A stretch of 64,000 nucleotides of DNA from Circinella umbellata (lineage: Eukaryota; Mucoromycota; Mucoromycetes; Mucorales; Lichtheimiaceae): positions 1-64,000 of the forward strand of contig JAIWNF010000041.1 in the NCBI GenBank assembly GCA_025093555.1, written 5' to 3'. Shown here piece after piece: positions 1 through 10,759 of this stretch (position 1 is its first letter; each line of letters starts with the position of its first letter). The translations under genes and the position numbers were made by a program. A model generated the notes under the pieces. It was given only the letters and a program-made list of their open reading frames with translations. It was not told the origin of the DNA and ran no database searches.

Positions 1-36
1 TGTTGAATGATCGCTTTTATATTGAGATTTTTTTTA

Positions 37-351
37 GATGCAACTATAGGAGAAATTAATGCTGCTCGAGCCCAGCGCAGGGCGGCTCGTAATGCCACTA
101 TTCAATAAGATAATACTGCAAACAATGCGTTGTTGCGGTTGGAAGATCGTGTCTGACAAGTGGAGGCGCGAAATGCCATGTTGGAATCGCAGGTCCAGGC
201 GATGGGAGATGTCATTGCCAGACAGGCATTGGTACAACAGCAAGTACAGCCTCCACTTGCTGTCAATCAAAATGCTGAACCAGTCGCGATGCATGGTGCC
301 GTGGAGGGCTTCCGAGCTGGTCGTTTGGCAAAAGTTTCTGTAAGTCACTAG
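37..351 (+). pseudogene. Decayed coiled-coil reading frame, probably transposon-derived
   Basis: One frame reads as an Ala/Arg/Gln/Glu-rich, heptad-like polypeptide (AARAQRRAARNA near the start, ESQVQAMGDVIARQALVQ further on). It is interrupted by a TAA at 106-108 and a TGA at 154-156. A pyrimidine tract ending in AG lies just before position 38 and a GTAAGT lies at 340, so it looks like an internal exon that has lost its coding function. No family is recognised. Its 3' end touches a Tnp2-type fragment on the other strand, which fits a nest of broken mobile elements. Codon flow outside the two stops is convincing, but identity is unknown. Confidence 0.35.
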
Positions 352-709
352 TAAAAAATATATAAAAAGATATAGGGTCCGTTAGTAACATCATAGACGA
401 CGTCCATATCACCGCCTAAAGACAATGCAGATGTGGACGAAGTTTCCTGCGATATATTAACCTCGATATTTGCTACGATGGCGTTTACTGGGTATGTAAC
501 AAACAATATTAGTAACAAATTCTTAGATAATGTTTAGTATATTTAAAAATCATACCATTGTGTGAGATTCCATCCCTAGCTGCTCTTAATGAGCGACTTT
601 GATGATGGTCTTGTAGTACCTTCCTAGTTACCATTTCAAAACCTGCAGTCGATGCCAAACAATGCTGACAAAAACAGGCGACCAAATCCCTATTGTAATT
701 AAGCTCCAT
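348..709 (-). pseudogene. 5' fragment of a Tnp2/Plavaka-type transposase gene
   Basis: Exon 1 (709 down to 556) begins MELNYNRD and contains a CxCxxC...H cluster (CFCQHC followed about 20 residues on by DHH). From family knowledge this resembles the N-terminal zinc-binding segment of Tnp2-domain (CACTA/Plavaka-like) transposases in fungi. A GTATGA donor at 555 and a CCCAG acceptor at 488 join it in phase to a second exon (487 down to 348) rich in Ser, Thr and Asp that ends at TAG. No downstream DDE domain follows, so the gene is truncated, perhaps by the neighbouring insertions. An earlier in-frame ATG at 760 is possible, but MELNYN better matches the compact N-terminus of the family. Confidence 0.5.
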
Positions 710-760
710 TAGAAGCAAAAAAAAAAGAAACAATGAATCTAATGTTCGATCGTTCAACAT

Positions 761-1368
761 TGCTCTTTATTATTTTAGCACATTATATATAGCTCTCCCA
801 TTACCTTTTTTTTATCACATGCATCAATGCTATATATTCATGATTATGAACGTGTTGCTCTTTTTTATTATTTTTATCTATGAATAAATACAATGTTTCC
901 CAACATATATTTGGGGGTATCCTTATGGGGTTATTGGTGGTATGCAAACAGTTATCATCTTTTTTTTTCTCTATGCATACATAATAGAACATATATATAA
1001 ACAAAAAGAGAAAATAAAGCAAAATAAAGTAAAATAAACAAGCAAAGTACAAATAAAAATCGCATACGCTCTTCCTTATTAGTGTAAGTAACGCATGATG
1101 AGGAGAACTGAACAAAAAACTTGGGGGCTTATATATACGTAAAAGAATAAAAATGAGGGGTACAATCATAACATCTTATGCATTAACTTGCTTTTAATTG
1201 GATGTAAACATATTTTTGCTAATATATAAAGAACTTTTTATATGCAATTACTGAATTTAGCTGATGCATGTATTGCATCTTCCCCCTTTTTTTTTTAAAA
1301 AAAAAATTAGCAGCGTAAAGCCACTTTTACGCTGTTCACAAAAAGCATAAAAGCTGATTTTTCGCGCA
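761..1368. other. AT-rich gap without a recognisable gene
   Basis: Low-complexity AT-rich DNA with A and T runs. Open frames here have no coding character. A short inverted motif (GCGTAAAG...CTTTTACGC) sits near 1312-1332 just ahead of the LINE relic. Confidence 0.5.
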
Positions 1369-3522
1369 GTGCTACAAGTTGCTACTGATCAGATGAAACA
1401 ACATCTTCAAATAGGTTTTGCTAGAGATAATCTACCTCACCATCGTCCAACTGCACCATTACCAGCCACTGGTCCTCATCCTCTTCATGAAAATAATGAT
1501 GATCATTGCAGTGACAATGATTGCCCATTAACTAACAAAGCAATTAAAATTGCTTTAGAAAGAGTTGCATCTAAAAAAGCGCCAGGTATTGACCATTTAC
1601 ATAAAGAAATGTTATCGTCAATCCAAACCCCCCTCATACCTACATAGCTTAACTTTATTATTTAAACTCTGTTAGAAATGGTCCTATACTCCATGTGCTT
1701 GGTCATTCCTATATATAAGAAGGGTAATCTTAGTTTGCCATCAAACTACCACCTGATTAGCTTAATATCAGTACTTAGGAAAGTATTGGAAATCTGTCTT
1801 ACTGATAGCATACATTCTGCTTCCTATACTTTAGACATCGCTCAAGGTGGTTTTCGCCCACAAAAAAGTGCGATAGACCAAGCTTTGTGTTTGCATGAGC
1901 TTGTTCAACGTCATTCCCATGCTGGTAGTCACCATAGGTTGCCATCACTAATATTCTTAGACATACGCTCTGCATATGATGCGGTCGACCGAGCCATCAT
2001 CTAGCATGCTCTGGAACCACTGGCCTTTCCTGTGTTACTTGGTTTAATCCAAAATCTGTTTGACGACGTTTCCATTGAAGTCATTTTGTCTAGTGTCAAA
2101 TCACAATCTTTTCATCCAACAACTGGTGTTTTACAAGGCTCCATTTTGTCTCCACATCTTTATTCATTACATATTAACTCTCTTCCTTTTTATTTACAAT
2201 CACTAGACCTCTCTTCCTCCACAAATAGTTTTTATTTCTTTCTGCATTGTCTTCTTCATCCTTTTTTAATTTTATTTCTACTTCTATAGAGCAGCCAGTA
2301 TATCATGCGGTCAGTGGCCAATAGATAAATTGTCTCTTATATGCTGATGATATAGCACTTGTTGCTGATGCTAAGGACATGCCAAAGATTCTTGCTAAAG
2401 CCGAACAACATTCCTATAAGCTTGGCTATCGTTGGAATATGGCAAAATGTGTTGCGCTTCATCCCACCTATTCTCCACTTGCCACACCAAATTTTCAACT
2501 ATATGGACAACCCATTAAAGTTGAAACATCTTTTACTTACCTTAGTATACCATTCAACTCCAATCTTCAAATTGATCCCAACCTTTTAATCCATTGAAAC
2601 ACTAGTCTTGCCATCATCACTGCCATAAAAATTCTTAAATCGATTGGATGTAATCCCACCGGTCTTCCACAATTACTTGCAACACAATTGTATCAACAAT
2701 TCATTTGCCCAAAAATAAAGTATGGATTGGCTATCATCAAAACCAACAAAATGCAACTAAAAAAATAGAAATAGGCCAAGATCAATGCCTATGCATGCTT
2801 TTTGGTGGTCATCGAACATCTTCTACAATTATTTTTTGCCACATGGCAGGGTGACTAACAATGGAAGAACGAGTAGAAATTCTGCACGCCAAGTTTATAA
2901 CTCGTGCTTATTATTTACCTGACGAATCTTTACTCTCTACTTTACGACCTTTACTCCATGCTACCTCTCACCTATAGCCTACTCTTATTGAATCCAGTAC
3001 AATTTGTAACAACCTGCCATCACCACCACAAGATGCTGATCATTGAACATTTAACCAATCCATCAAAACTCTTCGTCTTGCCAATTTACAAACAAAACAA
3101 ACTAATCTGCACTCTGCTGTACTCATTAGTGCTACACATAACACTCTTGGGGTAGACCCAATTTTTTGGTTACCAATAACAAATCATGAACGAAGTCGCC
3201 TCTTGCACTAGTGCATGGGTTGGCTCCCTAGTCGTCTGATTACTTGCTGCTGTACTATTGTTCGAACAAGTTGCCATCATCTTATTGAATGTCTTGACAT
3301 CACCAACCAACTCGATCTCCCAACTGATGTGGCACCTAATCCAATTGACCATCTGCTCAATAAATTTCCACATCGTCTTCTATCTTCTCCTTGTACCATC
3401 AATTTTTGAAATTACCATTGGCCTCGCTTAATGGTTGTAATGGCAGATATCGATCAAGTCTGTCATCCTGATAAAGAAAAACCTGAAGCAGAAGATCTTG
3501 GTCAGCAATTCTTAGATTAGAT
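1369..3522 (+). pseudogene. Decayed non-LTR (LINE) retrotransposon ORF2, reverse transcriptase to C-terminus
   Basis: Successive frames carry the reverse transcriptase landmarks in order: the fingers motif KKAPGIDHLHKEML near 1575, VIPIYKKGN...PSNYHLISL near 1705, GGFRPQKSA near 1845, motif A LIFLDIRSAYDAVDRA near 1950, motif B TGVLQGSILSPHL near 2125 and motif C YADD near 2340. A C-terminal region follows with CHHLIECLDI, a leucine-rich segment and a tail ending DLGQQFLD near 3520. That tail resembles LINE ORF2 C-termini I know from Mucorales. Several in-frame stops and frame changes make it inactive. The endonuclease half is missing, so this is a 5'-truncated copy, as is usual for LINE insertions. 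Confidence 0.8.
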
Positions 3523-3831
3523 TAATCCTCCTCCACCCACCATAGGAAAAATTAGCGATTATCGCAGATATCACAGAGGAATCATGGATATCGCAGACAC
3601 ATTTTGAACACAAAAAACCAAAATGGGAAACAAAATGAGACTATTCCCGAAAAGAACGAAAAAAAGTTGTAAAATTAGCAGACAGTGCAAAAGTCGCAAA
3701 TATCGCAGAAAAATCGCGGATATCGCAGACATATTTTGAACACAAAAAACCAAAATGGGAATTAGAAAATGAGTTTATTCCTGAAAAAGATAGGATTTAT
3801 ATAAAAAAATAGGAAGCGGAGAAAGAAAAAA

Positions 3832-4600
3832 CTATACGTCACTTATTTTGCCTAATGTTATGTCGCCTGGTATCCATGAAAGGACTTCAACATTGCAAAT
3901 TCGTTCTTTTTGACAATACCAAAATCCTAAAGGTAAATCAATTAAAAAATGAGTGGAATGTATATAGTGAATATAATGATACGGAATATAAAAAAAATAT
4001 TGATTTAATACCTCAGCGCCATCCTTTAACTCTTCATCCCTTCTTGTGGTAGACATGTTTATTGTCCCTGTGTAATAACGGCCATATCCTTTACCAGCTG
4101 GACTAATCTCCCTTATTGTTTGAATCCGACATTGACGGCAACCATATTCGGAATTATGACCTTTATGATGCATAAGCTCCTGAACACCAATAATATCACC
4201 AGATGCAAGTAGTAGATGTACTTTAAAGTTGAACGACCCATCTTTACAAATGATCTTCAACCCTCCATCTTCAAGAATACGGAGTTCGTTCAATAGTGGT
4301 GTCAAAACAAAAACAGATCGCCGTTATGATCTCCTGGTATAATCGCAACCTGGAGCATATTTTTTATGCGGTAACTGTGAATAAAGATAAGTAAATGGAT
4401 TGTTGAAGATATAGTAACAAAGATAGTAGTAATAATAATATCTTACCGTTTCATTGGTGGCAGGCTTAAAAGTATGACATATACTACTGTCATCTTTGCT
4501 TCTCCTCCTTTGAATGGTGCAAATCCATCGACAAACAATGAAATTGCTATGGTGTCTTGTTCATGATGTGGGTTAAAAGTTACAAACAAAAATGATGCAA
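3832..4600 (-). pseudogene. Tnp2/Plavaka-type transposase, central part, frameshifted
   Basis: Reading from 4600 downward, one exon encodes AISLFVDGFAPFKGGEAK followed by ILLSLPP. This is the Asp-containing block of Tnp2-type DDE transposases, where LxxDGF and a LNLPP-like strand are usual. After an intron beginning near 4446 comes QVAIIPGDHNGD, matching the family's IIPGP segment. A one-base frame change near 4315 then leads into LTPLLNELRILEDGG and HHKGHNSEYGCRQCRIQ, the conserved GCxxC block. The reading frame then decays into stops. Family identity rests on motif order and is fairly firm; the copy is inactive and lacks its C-terminal half. Confidence 0.65.
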
Positions 4601-4785
4601 ATGAATATAAAGCAATCGAACTTAAACTGAGTACTAACTAACTGGTTTCATATGTTATTTTTAGGAAAAGAAGAAACGACAAAGACAGACGAGAAGCATC
4701 ATATGTATCATATATCGTTATATCATATTGTTCAATATTATGTATTTCATATAGATCGTTCATTATTCTAATAAAAAAATACTAG

Positions 4786-5491
4786 GATTATGGATTTGAA
4801 CATGGTGCGCAGCAGATCAAGCTTGTCCCAACGGTCAACTGATGCCATGTTATTGTAGGTACACGAACTTTTTACACCCAAAAATCCTGTTTATTATGTA
4901 CCACAAACGAGGAAAACCTACATTTAAACGATACTGTACTTATCCTATCGCATAACTATTGATTATCTGCCAAAACAAGAATTCTTCCTTTTATAAGCTA
5001 GTTTTCTAACATTGTAGTATCATACACTTTTACATTTTGATTTATATTTACTGATAAGTGATTTAATTATTGCATAGGGATCACTCCATTGACGGGCACA
5101 GTCAGGCCGCTGGCACAAGGTGAGTTGAAAATGGATTATAAGAATAGTGTGTAGTATTATGTGATGGACTAATATATTAATATTACTGTATCATGCTTAT
5201 AGCTCGACTGTTTCGCACCCGGATCCGGTCGTCTTCTCTGTTCCTTCCTCTCTGCGTACTGTTGCTTCCTCCTCCTCCTCCTCCTCTCCTTCCTCACGCC
5301 GACCACTACCACCACCACAACAAGATGATTTGTATCAAGACAACCGCCGCCCCTCCATGATTCCTGCCACTCGTCCCGCACCATCACCATCACCATCACC
5401 ATCACCATCATCATCCACCTCAACCACCTCCACCACCCAATCACATCGACCTAAAAAGGGAAAAGCAAGAGCTCCCCCATCCAATCGTTAA
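4786..5491 (+). pseudogene. Accessory reading frame of the Tnp2-type element, Ser/Pro-rich with basic tail
   Basis: The last exon (about 5205-5491) is open for about 95 codons and ends at TAA 5489-5491. It starts STVSHPDPVV, passes through a poly-Ser run, an Ser-Pro dipeptide run (APSPSPSPSPSPSSSS) and a Thr/Ser stretch, and finishes with the basic tail HRPKKGKARAPPSNR. Candidate upstream exons are at 4789-4855 (MDLNMVRSRSSLSQR, then a GTAGGT donor) and 5080-5119 (TGTVRPLAQ, then GTGAGT). Phases across these joins were not fully reconciled. The layout parallels the reading frame ending at 9904, which also closes with a Ser-rich stretch and a Lys/Arg tail, suggesting a second gene typical of these elements. 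Function unknown. Confidence 0.35.
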
Positions 5492-6234
5492 TGTTTTTTT
5501 TTCAATAAAAATAATCTATAAATATACAATATACAATAGCTTTTAATGGTCTAGCTAAGTTACACGGATGTCTTAAATAAGAATCCCAAATAAGGAATCT
5601 CTGTTTTAAATTTGAATCATAAACTTCGATATCTGCGATAGATCTGCGATATCTGCGCAAGTTGCCCATGGTGACCACTACCGACTATGTTACTATCTCC
5701 GCATTACAACAACTCCCAAACTAATGCTCACCATTGACTGCATCGTTTTCTCATTTTATACTTATAAAATATTCATATTTCTATTAACAAAATAACTAAG
5801 AAAAAAAAATTATACATCTGCTCCTATACTGGTTACTATAATCAGTGGCATATAGACCACCCGATCTGCTGGCTGCTTTACTAACTTTACTTTTATTTTA
5901 CTATTCTGTTACCTTCTATTACCCTACCGTTCCCTATGATTTTATCATATTCTCCTGCTCTCATTCCCTCTTCAAGCTAATGATTATAGTTTTCCTTCTC
6001 TTTTCTTATTTTTCCCTAAGTAACTTATTGGGTTTTCATATCTCTTTCTTTGACATATATATGTATTTGGAAATTGCTCTTCATGGTGATTATATATACC
6101 ATAGTAGGGGTGTCTTTTTCATACCACATCATAATAAACAAACTATTTCATTTTGGCCATCTCTCTATGCTCTTTCTTGTGTTCCTCACTTCTTTTATGA
6201 GGTTACACAAACATTGTTTCCCTTTAGTTTTAAA

Positions 6235-8040
6235 AAATTTAATAAAAATACAACAACACCATCAGGGCAACCAGAAACCCCAATAGAACCACCTCCCATC
6301 GAAATCCTGATCAAAACTGGACATTCACACATTGACATTTCACCAATTAGACATTTGGACTCATCACAGCTAATTAACTCAACATATACACAAGAATCAC
6401 GACCCTCAGCAATCCCTGTTTATAACTTATATATCCCACTGACCAAAAAACACTGCACCTTAGCACTATGCACCACCTTGATGCCACAGAATCAACAAAT
6501 GATAGGCGTAACAAAACACCAGCCACCAGCACCAGCTTCATCAGGAGGAAAACCTGGGTCAAGTGCCCAAAAAAAAGTCCCCCTCTCCACAGACTTTATA
6601 AAAGTAATGCAACAGAACTTTATGAACAGGAAACCATTTATTGTTTGCCCACACTGCAAGGATATTAAGACAGTATTTTTCTCTATAGATACCGATCCTA
6701 AATATGACCCATCAAGATCAATTTTCCATTGCAAAGAATGCCGGAAACAATATGCCTATATGGGTATTTTAGAAGCTATGACAGTAGCAGCTATAGAGGC
6801 ATCAGCTATAGGTGTCCAGCCTAAGGCCAAGATTGCACAACCTATAAGCTCTACTAAAAAAATAAAAAAATATGCAACTGTTGCCCTAGAATGAGAAATG
6901 AAAACTGAACATGGGGAGCCACAACTGACAACCATGACTAGCAATAATAATGATAACAGCCATAATTCTGAACCTAATACTCCTACTCCAACTTCACCTG
7001 TTACCAACCATCCCACCTAGGCTGACCAAATGGAACAGCTCTAGGCAATCAATCTTGAGGAATATAATACACAACAATATGATTATCTACATCCTAAAAC
7101 ACCTAACTTTGTGCATGATATTTATAAGCATATAGATAAAAATAACAAAATGGTTGCACAATTGGCAGCCACGGTAGCCGAAAATACTAATTTGCTTAAA
7201 GAAAACATGAAGCTTACAATGGAACTCCAGAAAGCCTATAGTCAAGTTATACAACTCCTACTACCATAAAAACAGCCCCACCAACCTACTGTACTATTAC
7301 TATTGAGGACACAACCAATCAACCTACAGGCTCAATTGCACCACCACCAACAGCAACAATTACACCCAAAGATCCACTAATAAAAAGCTATGCAGCCAGA
7401 ACCACTAAGGGTAAATCGCCAAGATTTATCCCAAAAAAAGGGCTATTGCCACTGCTGCTCGTCACTTGACTGAAACCCCCAATAACCAAGGATATCAATT
7501 TTTATATATTCCCACCAAGCATTGTATGAGAATCTTTAAAATGTGTAATATCTTACGCACTCTCTGAATTAAAAATTCGTGTGTTCTTGATATTTACTTT
7601 CCTGATCACAAAACTGCTACTCTACTAATCCATAATGACTTTGCTAGTATTATTACTTAAATTTGGTGTCAACATCAAGGATGATTTTAATCCATGAGAC
7701 CCTAATTTTTTATGAGATCCCAAATTGGCCAATCTCTCAGTAGAAGAACACAAAACAAAATGCAAGAAGTTCATTATAGCCATATTATGAAAGCATTAAA
7801 ATTCATTTGTGTACCAGTTAAATTTTCTGTACCACATAGTCTATTCCTTGACAAACAAATCACTCAAGCAGAATATAATCAAATTCGATCTAGTTCTCAC
7901 TTACCTCCATGAGAAGGCTCCACATCTACTGTAATTACAACCCTCTAAAAATCAGGTACCACTTCGTTATCCATTAATGATGACACCATTATGAATGATA
8001 ATACTAACTCTACTGATGAAAATGTACCGCACACTTGATC
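6235..8040 (+). pseudogene. Decayed LINE ORF1 with CxxC...CxxC zinc motif
   Basis: The open frame to 6894 carries two Cys pairs, CPHCKD near 6645 and CKECRKQ near 6732, about 27 residues apart, resembling a zinc ribbon. Beyond TGA 6892-6894 the coding signal continues with stops: an acidic/Asn-rich linker, a coiled-coil stretch (LAATVAENTNLLKENMKL near 7160), then IKSYAARTTKGKSPRFIPKK near 7385. Next come NNQGYQFLYIPTK near 7480 and VLDIYFPDHKTATLLIHNDF near 7575. The last two blocks match the RNA-binding part of LINE ORF1 proteins I know from Mucorales. The hydrophobic translation of 5845-6235 has no coding character. ORF1 and the ORF2 relic at 1369-3522 share orientation but are separated by another transposon. 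Confidence 0.6.
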
Positions 8041-8859
8041 CCTAACTCCTAGCCCCTCACCTCTTAATTCTATGTAATTATAATATATAACAATATCACA
8101 GTAGACTAGTTGATATCTTTTAGTATTCAACTAAGTCTTAATAACGACTTACCAGCTATTTAGGGTTTACTTCATAAAGTCTAGAACACCTTCAAAAAAA
8201 TCTTTGATTTTTTCTTAGACACCTTCTTTTTCACCAGGAATAGGATAATCGATTCGATTTCTAGAAATCGAGATAATTAAAAATTTTATCATATATTATA
8301 AAATACTAGATTTTTTAATTACATTAAAAATCTTATTATCATAATATATTTGATTAATTTCCCAAGAAGAAGTATCACATCTATGACACTTACTATGAAA
8401 AGGTCGATGAAGAGAATCTTAAAAATAAATTTTCTCAGTGTTATATCAATAGAAATTTAAACTAAAAGGAGACATAAATAAGTCAACAAGACCGAAAAGA
8501 ACAATAATTGAACTGAAGTTTATTAAAATAAAATATTATCTCTATTTATATAAATCTTATTATTAGTAAGATATATTGATATGTGTATATGTAAGACTTA
8601 TATTTGTCATGGCCATGTGAATTATGAATATAAGATTAATGATATTAAGATTAGACTTTGAGCAGTCGACGATATAATATATCTACGCAGCTGTTATCTT
8701 ATATCATTATAGAAGATGGACTTCTGTGTTCTTATAAATCATAGTCCAAATAGGGAAATACACGAAATGTCAGCAAAGCATAATTAAAGATACACTATAC
8801 TTTAATATTTAGAATGACAAATAATTATCTTTATGAATAATATGTGCTGGATACAACAC

Positions 8860-9067
8860 TCAGGAAGAAAAAATTTCTTCTGAAAATTTAAATTCTGAGG
8901 ATAAATTCATGAAGAATCAAGATTCTCAGGAAACCTCATTTCCTCATATTTCCGATGCAATGTTAGAGGAAAACACTTCCAGTGCGGCTACCTCGCAGGG
9001 CGGTTCTGACAGTGATGATGATTGTGAATCAGATTATTTGCATGATTCGGATGAATATAGTGATTAA
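8860..9067 (+). pseudogene. Acidic C-terminal tail fragment
   Basis: A 65-codon open stretch ending at TAA 9065-9067 is rich in Glu, Asp, Ser and Gln and closes with SDSDDDCESDYLHDSDEYSD. It could be the end of the preceding ORF1, displaced by about 700 bases of AT-rich sequence (8150-8860), or part of an accessory transposon gene. No start or splice site could be assigned. Confidence 0.3.
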
Positions 9068-9099
9068 ATAATTTAAAGTGGCCATTCAAGGCTATATCG

Positions 9100-9904
9100 A
9101 CCATAGTAATTTTATTAACAGCAGCACAGCTAATAGGTCACTTTTGGCTATACAACTAATAGCAGGCCTCCCTGGTTCACCTGGACCATCTTCAAGCTTC
9201 TGGTCAGTGACATCAGCAATGGCAACATAAGTAAGCTTATTTAATTGTTTAATAAATTATGTCATATATCTAAAGGGGACATTTTTTAAAAGTAGTGACT
9301 CAGTAGCTCAAAATACGTCTAGTGAAAGGTAACATACAGTTTCAATTTATTACAGATGTGTTACATTATGTCTATTATATTCCATTAAATCTTAGTTCTT
9401 ACAATGATTATTTTTAGCTCTGCTGCCCATGCCCTGCAACAGTCTATGGCATCATAAGTTATGAATAAACAACACATATTCTTTTATTATATTATACAGA
9501 TGCTGATAAAGGTAATTTCTTTTAGGATTTCTGTATTTTCGGTAAGACCACCATCATCTGCCACCCCTTACAAGCTTACAACCATAACTACAACCAAAAC
9601 AACAACCACCCATGCCAAGACTCCGTCCCATCCCACCTCACTATGACAACAACCATCATCATCCCACCAACCCCTGGAGGACATGCTTGATCCCTGCATG
9701 CCCTCTTTACATGACATCTTCAACACCAACAATGACAACAATGACAACAGCACATTGCAATTCTGGCAAAACATCTTCAAGGATTGTGGTGTGTTTATTC
9801 TTTCTACCTGTACAAATTCTGCACTTTCCCCTTCATCATCATCAGCTACAGAACAACGCGCTGGTCGTAAAAAGAAGGGGAGAGTAACTTCTACTAGAAA
9901 ATAG
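9100..9904 (+). pseudogene. Second transposon accessory frame, Ser/Thr-rich with Lys/Arg tail
   Basis: Pieces in order are SLLAIQLIAGLPGSPGPSSS near 9140, a Thr-rich segment near 9560-9650 that is broken by a TGA near 9645, then an open stretch from about 9648 to TAG at 9904. That last stretch includes PLEDMLDPCMPSLHDIF, FWQNIFKDCGVFIL, a poly-Ser run and the tail EQRAGRKKKGRVTSTRK. The architecture repeats that of the frame ending at 5491. The stop codon and missing 5' part mark it as decayed. No homologous domain is recognised. Confidence 0.3.
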
Positions 9905-10759
9905 TTTTTTTTTTGGCATATCATTGTTTTTTTATATCTGTAATAAAGTTTAATAAACATATATCAAACATATTACATATTTATATATTGATTTTAATTG
10001 AGTCTGCTTGGTACACAAACTTCTGCAAACTTTAATATACAAACTATCTATAAAAGAAAATCTTTGCGCTGAGAAAGAATTCTATTTCCCAAATGTGCCA
10101 AATGTGCCAAAGGTTTCCCATGGTGTTTAATTTCACACCAAAATGGGAGATGTAAGTTTGAAATTAATGGAGTTCCTCTGTAATTTATATCTTTAATTAC
10201 AGTTCTTTTTTGCTTTATACCATATAGATAAGTAGTTTATGAAAACAAAGCGTCTAGGGCACTTTCTCTAATAATAATTACTTAGCAGTAAAGTAAATCG
10301 ATAACAGACATGTAGAAAAATAGTAATCATTATAATTATTTACCTTATATTACTAGCGTTTAGAACATGTAGTGAAAATGAATTGCATCAGGAAAAGCAT
10401 TTCTACAAGTTACCAATACACTGTCCAGAATTAAATATGAAGTGAAAAAAGAAACACGTAAATTGATAAGAAAAATTCTTTCTCTTTTGAAAGAATATAT
10501 TATAATAATATAATTAGAAAAAGCTAATTACTAATAGAAGTCTTTGTCTAGATAATAGAATTTAAATGAAATATTAATGCATTTGGATATACTAAAAGTA
10601 AGAGAAAATAGTTGAAAATTGTGAAATGAGCAAAGGAAGAAGAGGGGGTATACTATTTTACATATTTACAAAAAAAAAAAAAAAGAAAAAAGTATTATAA
10701 AAGAAGGAGCCAGCCATCTTAGTTTTCTTTTTTTTTAGATATACTGAATACATTTGGAT
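9905..10759. other. AT-rich intergenic segment with a hairpin that may be a transposon end
   Basis: Around 10115-10151 the words CCCATGGTGT and ACACCAAAATGGG form an imperfect hairpin. ACCAAAATGGGA also occurs twice in the left part of the element at 3549-5670, so this may be an end of a related element. The rest is A/T-rich with a poly-A run at 10670-10684. No gene seen. Confidence 0.35.

Larger units (their letters stand above)
3549..5670. mobile_element. Tnp2-type DNA transposon copy with subterminal TATCGCAGATATC-like repeats
   Basis: The left side (3549-3735) carries repeated TATCGCAGATATC, GGATATCGCAGAC and AATATCGCAGAAA blocks. The right side (about 5624-5660) carries the same words in inverse orientation (GATATCTGCGATAGATC, GATATCTGCGCAAG). 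Between them lie a transposase relic on the minus strand and a Ser/Pro-rich reading frame on the plus strand. A roughly 55-bp direct duplication (ACATTTTGAACACAAAAAAC then CAAAATGGGA) occurs at 3598-3650 and again at 3730-3780. Exact ends and target duplication were not resolved, so boundaries are approximate. Confidence 0.5.

Noticed and set aside
5169..5444. Minus-strand frame with Met-Val repeats
   Set aside because: Shadow of the Ser-Pro repeat on the plus strand, whose last exon ends at 5491.
5845..6234. N-terminal 130 codons of the open frame to 6894 as a multi-pass membrane domain
   Set aside because: Phe/Tyr/Leu-rich translation of T-rich DNA; the protein-like signal starts only near 6235 in what is a LINE ORF1 relic.
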